In this document: piece by piece, positions 7,670-16,391 of the stretch | Layout of the letters: each line of letters opens with the position of its first letter | Numbering within the stretch: the first letter of the stretch is position 1 | NCBI GenBank assembly: GCA_963832875.1 | Contig: CAWHWB010000014.1 | Coordinates: 87,983 to 151,982, forward strand | Length of the DNA: 64,000 bases | Direction: 5' to 3' | Source: AP-15 sp963832875 | GTDB taxonomy: Bacteria; Pseudomonadota; Alphaproteobacteria; ATCC43930; CGMCC-115725 | Program-made: the position numbers and the translations under genes | Notes under the pieces: model-generated | What the model was told of the DNA's origin: nothing | Seen by the model: the letters and a program-made list of their open reading frames with translations, nothing else | Database searches by the model: none

Positions 7670-10090
7670 TCACTCGCTTCGGCCGCCGGCCCCGGTGGCG
7701 GGCCAGCGCCAGTTCTTGACTTCGGGCATGTCGTCGCCGTGGCGGGCAATGTATTGCTTATGATCGATCAACTTGTCGCGCATCGCCTGCTTGGCGTAGG
7801 CGGCGATATAGCCGAGCTTCGGCAGCCGGTCTATCACGTCCGAGGCGAGGTGAAAGCGGTCGAGGTCGTTGCGCACCACCATGTCGAACGGCGTCGTTGT
7901 GGTGCCTTCCTCCTTGTAGCCGCGCACATGTATGTTGTGGTGGTTGGTACGGCGGTAGGTCAGCCGGTGGATCAGCCAGGGATAGCCGTGATAGGCAAAG
8001 ATCACCGGCTTGTCGGTCGTGAACAACGCGTCGAAATCGTGGTCAGTCAGCCCGTGCGGATGCTCCTCGTGCGGCTGCAAGGTCATCAGGTCGACGACGT
8101 TGACGACGCGGATCTTTAAGTCCGGGACGTGGTGGCGCAACAGCTCTACCGCCGCCAAGGTTTCGAGAGTCGGCACGTCGCCGGCGCAGGCCATCACCAC
8201 ATCGGGTTCGGCGCCGCGGTCGTTGCTGGCCCATTCCCAGATGCCGATCCCGGCGTCGCAATGCTTGATCGCGGCGTCCATGTCGAGCCATTGCGGCGAG
8301 GGCTGCTTGCCGGCGACGATCACGTTGATCCGGTCCCAGCTGCGCAGGCAATGGTCGGTGACCCATAAGAGGCTGTTGGCGTCGGGCGGCAGGTAGACCC
8401 GGATGATGTCCGCCTTTTTGTTGACGACATGGTCGATGAAGCCCGGGTCCTGATGGCTGAAGCCGTTGTGGTCCTGACGCCAAACGTGCGAGGTCAAGAG
8501 ATAGTTCAAGGACGAAATCGGCCGCCGCCACGGGATCTCGCGCGCCGCCTTCAGCCATTTAGCGTGCTGGTTGAACATCGAATCGACGATGTGGATGAAG
8601 GCTTCGTAGCAGTTGAACAAGCCGTGGCGCCCGGTCAACAGATAGCCTTCGAGCAGGCCCTCGCAGGTGTGCTCGCTCAAGATCTCGATGACATGGCCGT
8701 CGCGCGACAGCCGGTCGCCGTCGGGCGAGCCGAGGTCGTCGTCGGCCGAGGTTTGCGCCATCCAGGCGCGGCCGGTCGTCTCGAACACCGCGGAGAGGCG
8801 GTTGGAGGCGGTCTCGTCCGGGCCGAATAGGCGAAAATTGGCGTTCGCCTTCATGATGTCGCGCAGGAAGACGCCCATGATCCGCGTCGCCTCGCCGTCG
8901 CTCTGTCCCGGACCAGTGACCGCCAACGCGTAATCATCAAAATCCGGCATCAGCAATTCGCGCCGCAACAGCCCGCCATTGGCATGTGGATTGGCGCTCA
9001 TGCGCCGGTCGCCCTCGGGCGCAAGAGCCGCGATCTCGGCCCGCAGCCGGCCGTCGTCCCCGAATAATTCCTGCGGCCGGTAGCTGCGCATCCACTCCTC
9101 GAGCAATTTGACGTGCTCGGGCTTTTCCATCTCGCCGAACGGCACCTGGTGAGCGCGCCAGGTCCCTTCGATCTTCAGCCCGTCGACGATCTTGGGCCCG
9201 GTCCAGCCCTTGGGGCAGCGCAGCACGATCATCGGCCATTGGGGGCAGACGATGTCCTCGCCCTCGCGCGCCGCCTGCTGGATGGCGGCGATCTCGTCGA
9301 ACACCATGTCGAGCGTCGCCGCCATCAGCTGGTGCATCGCCGCCGGGTCGTCGCCCTCGACAAAATGCGGCTGGTAGCCGTAGCCGCGAAGGAGGCTTTC
9401 GAGCTGCTCGCGCGGGATGCGGGCGAGGATCGTCGGGTTGGCGATCTTGTAGCCGTTGAGGTGCAGGATCGGCAGCACCGCGCCGTCCTTTGCCGGGTTG
9501 AGGAACTTGTTGCCGTGCCACGAGGTCGCCAAGGGCCCGGTTTCGGCCTCGCCGTCGCCGATGACGCAGGCGACCACAAGATCGGGGTTGTCGAGCGCGG
9601 CGCCGTAGGCGTGCGACAGCGAATAGCCGAGTTCGCCCCCCTCGTTGATCGAACCCGGCGTTTCGGGTGCGGCGTGGCTCGGAATGCCGCCCGGAAAGCT
9701 GAACTGGCGGAACAGGCGACGCATCCCTTCGGCATTCTGCGAGATGCTCGGATAAAGCTCGCTGTAGGTGCCTTCGAGCCAGGTGTTGGCGACCATGCCA
9801 GGGCCGCCATGACCCGGACCGCAAATGTATATGACGTCGAGATTGCGCGTCTTGATCACCCGGTTCAGATGGACATAGACGAAATTGAGGCCGGGCGTCG
9901 TGCCCCAATGGCCGAGCAGGCGCAGCTTGATGTCGGCTCGCTTGAGCGGGCGTTCGAGCAGCGGGTTGTCGAGCAGGTAGATTTGCCCGACCGAGAGATA
10001 GTTCGCCGCCCGCCACCAGCCATTTATCAATTGGAGCTGCGCCGCTGAGAGCGGCGGTGCGGCGCCAGCGGTTCCACTCTGCGCGTTCAT
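7670..10090 (-). CDS. xfp: Phosphoketolase (xylulose-5-P / fructose-6-P)
   Basis: 806 residues, the expected length. It is a ThDP enzyme that cleaves xylulose-5-phosphate (and often fructose-6-phosphate) to acetyl phosphate plus a shorter sugar phosphate. Diagnostic stretches are GHWGTTPGLNFVYVHLNR near 70, CGPGHGGPGMVANTWLEGTY, SFPGGIPSHAAPETPGSI, the ThDP motif GDGEAETGPLATSWHGNKFLN, and HLNGYKIANPTI; the C-terminal part has VVNVVDLMTL and IFAYHGYPWLIHRL. The start ATG at 10090 has GGAGAGG upstream. Acetate kinase is encoded divergently 176 bases away, giving a complete acetyl-phosphate to acetate plus ATP route. It is the first gene of a minus-strand run that continues toward the UGSC gene. 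Confidence 0.97.
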   Translation of the reverse strand: MNAQSGTAGAAPPLSAAQLQLINGWWRAANYLSVGQIYLLDNPLLERPLKRADIKLRLLGHWGTTPGLNFVYVHLNRVIKTRNLDVIYICGPGHGGPGMVANTWLEGTYSELYPSISQNAEGMRRLFRQFSFPGGIPSHAAPETPGSINEGGELGYSLSHAYGAALDNPDLVVACVIGDGEAETGPLATSWHGNKFLNPAKDGAVLPILHLNGYKIANPTILARIPREQLESLLRGYGYQPHFVEGDDPAAMHQLMAATLDMVFDEIAAIQQAAREGEDIVCPQWPMIVLRCPKGWTGPKIVDGLKIEGTWRAHQVPFGEMEKPEHVKLLEEWMRSYRPQELFGDDGRLRAEIAALAPEGDRRMSANPHANGGLLRRELLMPDFDDYALAVTGPGQSDGEATRIMGVFLRDIMKANANFRLFGPDETASNRLSAVFETTGRAWMAQTSADDDLGSPDGDRLSRDGHVIEILSEHTCEGLLEGYLLTGRHGLFNCYEAFIHIVDSMFNQHAKWLKAAREIPWRRPISSLNYLLTSHVWRQDHNGFSHQDPGFIDHVVNKKADIIRVYLPPDANSLLWVTDHCLRSWDRINVIVAGKQPSPQWLDMDAAIKHCDAGIGIWEWASNDRGAEPDVVMACAGDVPTLETLAAVELLRHHVPDLKIRVVNVVDLMTLQPHEEHPHGLTDHDFDALFTTDKPVIFAYHGYPWLIHRLTYRRTNHHNIHVRGYKEEGTTTTPFDMVVRNDLDRFHLASDVIDRLPKLGYIAAYAKQAMRDKLIDHKQYIARHGDDMPEVKNWRWPATGAGGRSE

Positions 10091-10266
10091 CGGCCTCTCC
10101 ATCGGTCGCCGGATCGCAAACGGCTCGCGGCGGTAACGGGCGCGCCGAACCCGGAGCAAAAGCGCTGGCACGTGCCGTGAGAAGGCCCCCTTATATCAGG
10201 ATAGAGCCGCCGTCGCCTGCCGGATCTGACAGCGCTGGGCGAGCCTGCGGCAACTTGAAAGGGACC

Positions 10267-11451
10267 ATGCCTATGACCGCTGTCGAGCCGCTGATCGGCG
10301 TCGTCAATGCCGGGTCGTCGTCGGTCAAGTTCACGTTCTACGAGGGCGAGCGGCGCCTGCTCTCCGGTCAGGCCGACACCTCGGCGGGACACACCGCCGT
10401 CAGGGCCATTGGCCCCGACGGCACGACTGTGTCGCCTCCGGATCTCGCGGCGCCAGCGGCGGGCGCGCCCGGCGAGCTGCTGCCGGTTCTGCTGCGCTGG
10501 GCGAGGGAGCGGCTCGATGGCCGAAGCCTCGCGGCACTCGGCCATCGCGTGGTCCATGGCGGCCTGCACCATTCGCGCCCGGCGCGGGTGACGCCGGAGT
10601 TGCTGGCCGAGTTGGAGGCGCTGGTGCCGCTGGCGCCCTTGCACGAGCCGCACAACCTCGAACCCATTCGGGCGGCGCTCGCCTTCGATCCCGAATTGCC
10701 GCAGGTGGCGTGCTTCGACACCGCCTTTCACCGCACCATGACCGAGGTGGCGCAAGCCTATGCGCTACCGTACTCGCTGTTTGACGAGGGCGTGCGGCGC
10801 TATGGCTTTCATGGCCTCTCCTACGAATATATCGCCTCGGTCCTGCCCGAGCGCGCGCCGCAGATCGCCGAGGGCCGCGTCGTGGTGGCGCACCTCGGCA
10901 ACGGCGCCTCGCTGTGCGCGCTGCGGGCGCGCAGCTCGATCGCGACGACGATGGGCTTCACCGCGCTCGACGGGCTGCCGATGGGGACCCGCTGCGGCGC
11001 GCTCGACCCCGGGGTCGTTTTGCACTTGCTGCAGCAGAAGGGGATGGCCGGCGATGCCCTGATGGATCTCCTCTATCGCCGTTCTGGCATGCTCGGGCTT
11101 TCCGGCGTCTCCTCCGATTTCCGCGACCTGTTGGCGAGCGCGGAGGCGCGCGCACGGTTTGCGCTCGACGTGTTCTGCTATCAGGTCGCTCGCCACATCG
11201 GCTCGCTCGCGGCCGCGCTCGGCGGCCTCGACGGGGTGGTGTTCACCGGCGGCGTCGGCGAGAACGCGGCGGCGGTGCGCAGCGCCGTCTGCCGGGCCTG
11301 CGAATGGCTCGGGCTCGAATTGGATGAGGCGGCGAACAGCCGGCACCAGGAGACCATCAGTACCCGGGACAGCCGGGTCGCCGCCCATGTCATCACGACC
11401 GACGAGAATTTGATGATCGCGCGCCACGCCCGAGCGCTGGTGGCCGGCTGA
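10267..11451 (+). CDS. ackA: Acetate kinase
   Basis: 394 residues; it reversibly converts acetyl phosphate and ADP to acetate and ATP. Family motifs are VVNAGSSSVKFTFYE at the N-terminus, HRVVHGG near 95, CFDTAFHRTM near 155, RYGFHGLSYEYI, HLGNGASLCALR, MGTRCGALDPGV, and the C-terminal FTGGVGENAAAVR. The start ATG at 10267 follows AAGGGA. It is divergent from phosphoketolase, its metabolic partner, and a hairpin repeat follows its stop. An in-frame ATG two codons later is a minor alternative start. Confidence 0.97.
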   Translation: MPMTAVEPLIGVVNAGSSSVKFTFYEGERRLLSGQADTSAGHTAVRAIGPDGTTVSPPDLAAPAAGAPGELLPVLLRWARERLDGRSLAALGHRVVHGGLHHSRPARVTPELLAELEALVPLAPLHEPHNLEPIRAALAFDPELPQVACFDTAFHRTMTEVAQAYALPYSLFDEGVRRYGFHGLSYEYIASVLPERAPQIAEGRVVVAHLGNGASLCALRARSSIATTMGFTALDGLPMGTRCGALDPGVVLHLLQQKGMAGDALMDLLYRRSGMLGLSGVSSDFRDLLASAEARARFALDVFCYQVARHIGSLAAALGGLDGVVFTGGVGENAAAVRSAVCRACEWLGLELDEAANSRHQETISTRDSRVAAHVITTDENLMIARHARALVAG

Positions 11452-11540
11452 GACCCGGCGCCTGTGTCAGCCGCGGTTTTCCGACCGAGTCGGTCCCGCC
11501 CTCGCTCAGCTTCGGGCAGGCCTCGGCTGTGCCCCGCCGA

Positions 11541-11587
11541 CCCTTCTCAACCCTCTCCCCCCAATGGGGGAGTGGTTGGGTGAAGGG
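11541..11587. repeat. Palindromic repeat, family A, copy 1
   Basis: An imperfect long hairpin: a pyrimidine-rich arm CCCTTCTCAACCCTCTCCCC, a loop around CAAT, and a purine-rich arm GGGGGAGTGGTTGGGTGAAG. It lies between the convergent stops of ackA and the stress-protein gene, so it may double as a terminator. The same sequence type recurs at 27412-27457 and 31673-31717. Confidence 0.65.
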
Positions 11588-11615
11588 GGCTACTCTTCCT
11601 CCGATCCGCCCGATC

Positions 11616-12500
11616 TCAGTGGGCGATCAGGACCGGCACCGCCGCAGCGGTTTGCAGCACGTGCTGGGTAAAGCCGCCAAAGATCCATTCGCGCAGCCGG
11701 CTGTGGCCGTAGCCGCCCATGACTAAGAGGGCTTGGCGCTCGGAGGCCGCGGCGAGCAGGGCGTCGGCCGGGCTATGCGCATCGGGCTGGAGCCGGCCGC
11801 CCGATACCTGGAGCCCGCGCCAGCGCAGATTGGTGATCAGCTGGCGCCCCTCCTCGCTCGACAGGTCAGCTTCTTCGGCGACCGTCAAGACCGTGATTTC
11901 TTTGGCTAGCTCCAGAAACGGCAACGCGGCGGTGACAGCATGGGCGGCCTCGCGCGTCGCCTTCCAGGCAATAACGATGGTCTCTGGCAGGACGGCCAAT
12001 GGCGCCGCACTCGGGATCAGCACCGGGCGGCCGCTGTCGAGCAGCGCTGTCTCGATCGTTTCCGGCGCCACGCCCTGGTCGTCGGCCGGGCGCCCGACGA
12101 CCATCAGATCGGTGGCGCGTCCGTGCTCGGCGAGCCAGTAGGCTTCGGCGCCGATCCGGTGCGTCCATTGCGCCGAGGGGCCGGACGGGGCGGGGCCGGA
12201 TGGGTCGGGCGGAGTCTCGACGATCGCCAGCCCCTCGCGCGCGCAGAACTCGTCGAAATGCCGCCGGGCCCGCTCCTCGCGGCGGCTGGCTTCCTGATCG
12301 AGCTGCTCGACCAACCCGCCGACCATCGCCGCGCCACCGGCGCCATCCGCGGCCATCGAGGTCGCGATCGTCGTCGCATCGACGCGAACATGCAGGAAGT
12401 CGAGATGAGCGTCGAAGCGACGCCCAACGGCGAGCGCCGAGGCGAATACCGCCGCGTCGGCATCGCTGCCGGTCGCCGGCACGAGAATGGTCTTGATCAT
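11616..12500 (-). CDS. Tandem universal stress protein (UspA family)
   Basis: 294 residues with two Usp folds. The first starts MIKTILVPATGSDADAA and ends around DLMVVGRPADD near 150. The second starts ETIVIAWKATREAAHAV and ends with GGYGHSRLREWIFGGFTQHV, the G2xG9G(S/T)-type nucleotide-binding loop; the loop in the first half is degenerate. The start ATG at 12500 follows GGGGAG. Tandem Usp proteins are cytoplasmic stress-associated ATP-binding proteins; the neighbouring phosphoketolase and acetate kinase genes may share the same growth-condition response, which is only inference. Confidence 0.9.
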   Translation of the reverse strand: MIKTILVPATGSDADAAVFASALAVGRRFDAHLDFLHVRVDATTIATSMAADGAGGAAMVGGLVEQLDQEASRREERARRHFDEFCAREGLAIVETPPDPSGPAPSGPSAQWTHRIGAEAYWLAEHGRATDLMVVGRPADDQGVAPETIETALLDSGRPVLIPSAAPLAVLPETIVIAWKATREAAHAVTAALPFLELAKEITVLTVAEEADLSSEEGRQLITNLRWRGLQVSGGRLQPDAHSPADALLAAASERQALLVMGGYGHSRLREWIFGGFTQHVLQTAAAVPVLIAH

Positions 12501-12772
12501 CGATGCTCCCCTGCGATGCGTAGCCGGGTGGTGGCGCCATCCGCTCGCGCCGGCTTCGCGCCGACCCTCGAGCCGGCGATAACCCTGCGGCTTCAGACTA
12601 CCGCAAATCGATCGTCGGGGCACCGGATCGCCCGCTGTTTCCGTCGCGGATTGAGACGCCTGTATCCTGTCTTTGCCCGCCACTTCGATGGGCTGGACTA
12701 GAGCCGGCCCTTGTGCTGAATGGGTAATCATGAAAGACCACCGCTCCGTCACCAATCCCGGCCGACACGGCT

Positions 12773-13105
12773 TTGGCGGAGGAGTTTGCCGATGACATCC
12801 TGGTCGAGATCGCGAACCTCACCGCGGCTCAGACCGGGGTATCCGGGACGATCTTTATTTCGACCGCAATGGGGGCGCATGGTTTCGGGGTCAAGTATTT
12901 CGTGCAGCCGGGTCGAACCCAACCGAGCTTCTCCGTGACCATTTCCGATGCTCCCGCGGTAGCCCCTAATAGTCTGCCCGCCCGCGTGGCGCGTCAGATG
13001 TAGCCATCGGTAATCGATTGGGTCCTACGTAACAAGGACGCTCTGTTGGATTTCTGGTACCACGGCGATACCTGGACGCAGCCCGGAGTCAATGACTTCA
13101 ATTAA
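12773..13105 (+). pseudogene. Small conserved hypothetical gene interrupted by an amber codon
   Basis: The frame opens at a TTG (MAEEFADDILVEIANLT) and carries AQTGVSGTIFISTAMGAHG, typical of a small conserved protein family of alphaproteobacteria with no known function. A TAG at 13001-13003 stops it after 76 residues, yet the same frame continues with PSVIDWVLRNKDALLDFW and DTWTQPGVNDF to a TAA at 13103-13105. This continuation is the expected C-terminus of the family, so the TAG looks like a nonsense mutation in an otherwise full-length gene. Suppression or a sequence error cannot be excluded. Confidence 0.65.
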
Positions 13106-13180
13106 AAAACTCCAGCGCATCTGGCCGACCAGGCATCTTCCTGATTCGAGCCCGACTGCGCGCGAGCGGGAGAAGCGATC

Positions 13181-14551
13181 ATGAGTGACGAACTGCCGAC
13201 CGCCGCGCGGGTGTCCGATCCGGGCATCCGCGCGCTCTATGCCCAAGAGAACCGCTGGCAGGCCTGGCTCGAGGTCGAGGCGGCATTGGCGCGGGCGCAG
13301 GAAGAGCTCGGCATCATCCCCAGGGGAGCGGCCGCGGCGATCGGGCGGGCGGCGCATCTCGAACTCCTCGATCGTGCCCGCATCGACGAGGGCTTCGCGC
13401 GCACTGGCCACACCATCGTGCCATTGGTCTGGGAACTCGGCCGGGTCGCCGGCGAACCGCACGGCGGCTGGGTCCATTGGGGGGCGACGACGCAAAACAT
13501 CACCCAAACCGGCGACCTCTTGGTGTTGCGCCAGGCGCACCGGGTGTTCTTCGGCCTGATCGCCGACGCGCTGCGGGCGATGGCCGAGCTTGCCGAGCGT
13601 GGCGCCGAGATGCCGATCGCCGGGCGCACCCACGGCCAGCACGCCTTGCCCGCGACCTTCGGCTACAAGCCGGCGGTGTGGATCGACGAGCTGATCCGCC
13701 ATGTCGAGCGGTTCAAGCAGGCCGCCCCGCGCATCTTCGTGGCGATGCTGGGCGGCGGTGCCGGCACCTTCGCCTCGTTGGGTGCGCAAGGGCCGGCGGT
13801 GCAGGAGGGCGTCGGCAAAGAGCTCGGCATGTTGCCGATGCGCATCCCGTCGCGCACGATCGGCGATCACTTGGCCGAGAACATCTGCCTCTTGGGTATG
13901 CTGGCCGCGACCTGCGGCAAGATCGGCCGCGAGATCTACACCTTGATGAAAACCGAGTTCGGCGAGGTCGAGGAGCCGGTGCCGCCCGGCACGGTCGGCA
14001 GCTCGACGATGCCGCAAAAGCGCAACCCCAAGCTGTGCCAGGACATCATTGCCGCCGCGGCCGAGGTGCGCTCCTGCGTTCCGCTGGCACTCGAAGCGAT
14101 GCAGACCGAGCACGAGGCCGACCGCACCACCAGCCTGATCATGGACAGTGCCGACGCGCGCGCCGCGATCGCCACCGGCGACATGCTGGCGCGCCTCGTC
14201 GAAATCATGCGCGGGCTGCGGCTCGATCCCGAGCGTATGCGGAAAAACCTCGATCTCTGCGGCGGACTGATCATGGCCGAGGCGGTAATGCTGAACCTCG
14301 GTGCGGCGATCGGCCGCCAGCACGCGCACGACGTGGTCTACGACGCCGCCCAGGCGGCCTCTGTCGAAAACCGGCCGTTCGCCGAATTGCTGGCCGCCGA
14401 CCCGCGGGTGACCGCACATCTCGACCAAAAGGCCATCGAGGCATTGCTCGACCCGACCGCCTACACCGGCCTCTGCGCCGAGATCGCCCGCGACGCCGCC
14501 CATCGCGCCCGAGCCGCCGCCGCGGAGATTGCTTCGCCCCCTTCCGGATGA
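13181..14551 (+). CDS. Fumarase/adenylosuccinate-lyase superfamily enzyme (PcaB-like)
   Basis: 456 residues. The superfamily signature GSSTMPQKRNPKLCQDI is present near 278-294, with GRTHGQHALPATFGYK (catalytic His region) near 148 and TGHTIVPLV near 70. The arrangement resembles 3-carboxy-cis,cis-muconate cycloisomerase and the loosely named adenylosuccinate-lyase-family proteins more than PurB itself. No protocatechuate or purine genes are adjacent, so the substrate is open. The start ATG at 13181 has GGGAGAAG upstream. The next gene, an LLM oxidoreductase, follows 90 bases later on the same strand. Confidence 0.85.
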   Translation: MSDELPTAARVSDPGIRALYAQENRWQAWLEVEAALARAQEELGIIPRGAAAAIGRAAHLELLDRARIDEGFARTGHTIVPLVWELGRVAGEPHGGWVHWGATTQNITQTGDLLVLRQAHRVFFGLIADALRAMAELAERGAEMPIAGRTHGQHALPATFGYKPAVWIDELIRHVERFKQAAPRIFVAMLGGGAGTFASLGAQGPAVQEGVGKELGMLPMRIPSRTIGDHLAENICLLGMLAATCGKIGREIYTLMKTEFGEVEEPVPPGTVGSSTMPQKRNPKLCQDIIAAAAEVRSCVPLALEAMQTEHEADRTTSLIMDSADARAAIATGDMLARLVEIMRGLRLDPERMRKNLDLCGGLIMAEAVMLNLGAAIGRQHAHDVVYDAAQAASVENRPFAELLAADPRVTAHLDQKAIEALLDPTAYTGLCAEIARDAAHRARAAAAEIASPPSG

Positions 14552-14641
14552 CGCACAACTCTACTCCAATACTACCGAAGTTGTTTGGATGGGCGGTGCG
14601 CCTTAGACTTGCGTCTTAACTTTTATGTCAGGAGTATCCAG

Positions 14642-15484
14642 ATGGAATTCGGGGCTTCGATCTTCTTCACCGATTATTCGATTTCGCCGGCCGCGTTGGC
14701 GACGGCGCTCGAGGAGCGCGGCTTTGACTCGCTGTGGGCGGCCGAGCACTCGCATATCCCAGTGCCGCGCAAGACGCCGGCGCCGGGCGGCGGCGAGTTG
14801 GCCAAGCGCTATTACGACGTGATGGACCCGTTCGTCACCCTGACCGCGGCCGCGGCCGCGACCAAGCGGCTCAAACTTGCGACCGGTATCTGCCTGGTGA
14901 TCCAGCGCGACACGATCCAAACCGCGAAATTGGTCGCCTCGCTCGACCAGGTCTCGGGCGGGCGCTTTCTATTCGGCATCGGCGGCGGCTGGAACGCAGA
15001 GGAGATCGAGAGCCACGGCACGGTCTTCGGCACCCGCATGCAGAAGATGCGCGAGCAGATGGAGGCGATGAAGGAGATCTGGACCAAATCCAAGCCCGAA
15101 TATAATGGCGAGATCGTCACGGTCACGCCGATGATGACCTGGCCCAAGCCGGTTCAGAAGCCGTGGCCGCCGATCATCCTCGGCGGCGCGTTCCCATGGG
15201 CGGCGCGTCGCGCGGTGCGCTATGGCGACGGCTGGTACCCGAACGCTTCGAGCGGCAATCCCGAGGACTACATGCCGCGCTTTCGCCAGATGGCGACCGA
15301 TGCGGGCCGCGACCCTGATGCGTTGCCGGTCACTCTCGGCGGCGCGCCCGAGGACGCCGACCGGCTGAAACGGTTCCGCGATCTTGGCGCGGTGCGGGTC
15401 AACGTCACACTGCCGGCCGAGGGCGCCGATCAGATCCTGCCGGTGCTCGACCGCTGGGCAAAATTGATGCAGCAGGTGCGATAG
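14642..15484 (+). CDS. LLM-class (F420/flavin-type) oxidoreductase
   Basis: 280 residues with a luciferase-like TIM barrel. Characteristic segments are GFDSLWAAEHSHIPV near 27-41, ITAAAAATKRLKLATGICLV, a FLFGIGGGWNAEEIESHG block near 112-128, and PIILGGAFPWAARRAVRYGDGW. These fit the F420-dependent LLM subfamily, though FMN use cannot be ruled out from sequence. The ATG at 14642 has AGGAG eight bases upstream, which is preferred over an earlier in-frame ATG at 14585 lacking a ribosome-binding site. Confidence 0.87.
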   Translation: MEFGASIFFTDYSISPAALATALEERGFDSLWAAEHSHIPVPRKTPAPGGGELAKRYYDVMDPFVTLTAAAAATKRLKLATGICLVIQRDTIQTAKLVASLDQVSGGRFLFGIGGGWNAEEIESHGTVFGTRMQKMREQMEAMKEIWTKSKPEYNGEIVTVTPMMTWPKPVQKPWPPIILGGAFPWAARRAVRYGDGWYPNASSGNPEDYMPRFRQMATDAGRDPDALPVTLGGAPEDADRLKRFRDLGAVRVNVTLPAEGADQILPVLDRWAKLMQQVR

Positions 15485-15597
15485 CGCGCGCTGGAGCCGC
15501 ATGCACCGACGGCGCGCCTCCCTCGAAGCCGGGGCTTTGGTCGAAAGTGCAAATCAGCCATGCGCGGATTGAGATTGCGAATTGGTCGCACCCAGCG

Positions 15598-15639
15598 GTA
15601 CATGCACGCGATTAATTGTCGATTGAGGCGTGCATGTAC
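15598..15639. promoter_or_regulatory. 12-bp perfect inverted repeat spanning the bfd start codon
   Basis: The left arm GTACATGCACGC (15598-15609) is the exact reverse complement of the right arm GCGTGCATGTAC (15628-15639). They are separated by 18 bases that include AT-rich sequence and part of the GAGG ribosome-binding site. The right arm contains the bfd ATG (15634-15636). As DNA this could be an operator; as RNA a 12-bp stem would bury the start codon. Confidence 0.75.
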
Positions 15640-15831
15640 GTCTGCGTCTGCAATGCGATAACCGATCGCGATGTCCGCGCCTCTGCCCAATGCGACGGCT
15701 GCACCGTCGCCGGCATCTATCGCTCTCTCGGCAGACAGCCGAAATGCGGGAAATGCGTGCCGCTGGTCCGGCAATTGCTGCGTCAGGTCACCGAGATCCA
15801 GCAGCTGCAGCACGCCGGCGCCGCTGGGTGA
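15634..15831 (+). CDS. bfd: Bacterioferritin-associated ferredoxin
   Basis: 65 residues with the [2Fe-2S] ligands of Bfd: MYVCVCNAIT gives Cys4 and Cys6, and QPKCGKCVP gives Cys38 and Cys41. Bfd reduces the haem of bacterioferritin to release stored iron. Bacterioferritin itself starts 71 bases downstream on the same strand. The start ATG sits inside a long inverted repeat, so translation or transcription of the pair may be controlled there. A short C-terminal extension rich in Gln and Ala is unremarkable. Confidence 0.95.
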   Translation: MYVCVCNAITDRDVRASAQCDGCTVAGIYRSLGRQPKCGKCVPLVRQLLRQVTEIQQLQHAGAAG

Positions 15832-15902
15832 AGGGCTTCGGCCTTGCGGTCGAGCGCCGGTCTCGGCAACTTGGCGCCGCATCAATTCCGCGGGAGGCAA
15901 TC

Positions 15903-16379
15903 ATGCGCGGCGACGCGACCGTATTGCAGCATTTGAACGCGGTGCTGAAAAACGAGCTGACCGCGATCAACCAGTATTTTCTGCATTCCCGCATGCTGCG
16001 ACATTGGGGCGTGATCAAGCTCGGCGCTTTTGAATACACCGAGTTGATCGACGAAATGAAGCATGCGGATCGGTTGATCGAGCGGATACTATTCCTCGAC
16101 GGGCTGCCCAATCTGCAGGACCTCGACAAGCTGCTGATCGGCGAAAGCGTGCAGGAAGTACTCGAATGCGATCTCCAGCTCGAGCAGAACGCGTTGCCGG
16201 CCCTGCGCGGGGGGATCGTCTATTGTGAAAATGTGCGCGATTTCGTCACTCGCGACCTGTTCAGCGACATCCTCGAATCCGAAGAGGAGCATGTCGACTT
16301 CATCGAGACCCAGCTCGATTTGATCCCGAAGATCGGCATCGAAAACTTTATCCAGCTGCAATCCGGCCCGGCCGAGTAG
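15903..16379 (+). CDS. bfr: Bacterioferritin
   Basis: 158 residues, the standard length, forming a 24-subunit iron-storage shell. All canonical residues are visible: ferroxidase ligands Glu18, Glu51, His54, Glu94, Glu127 and His130, plus the haem-ligating Met52. The ATG at 15903 follows GGGAGG. It is co-directional with bfd. The stop is only 12 bases from the stop of the convergent E2 gene. Confidence 0.97.
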   Translation: MRGDATVLQHLNAVLKNELTAINQYFLHSRMLRHWGVIKLGAFEYTELIDEMKHADRLIERILFLDGLPNLQDLDKLLIGESVQEVLECDLQLEQNALPALRGGIVYCENVRDFVTRDLFSDILESEEEHVDFIETQLDLIPKIGIENFIQLQSGPAE

Positions 16380-16391
16380 CCGAGCGGCTCC

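Noticed and set aside
10167..10176. GGCACGTGCC palindrome in the phosphoketolase/acetate kinase intergenic region as an operator
   Set aside because: Only 10 bp and of a kind expected by chance in GC-rich sequence; no second copy supports it.
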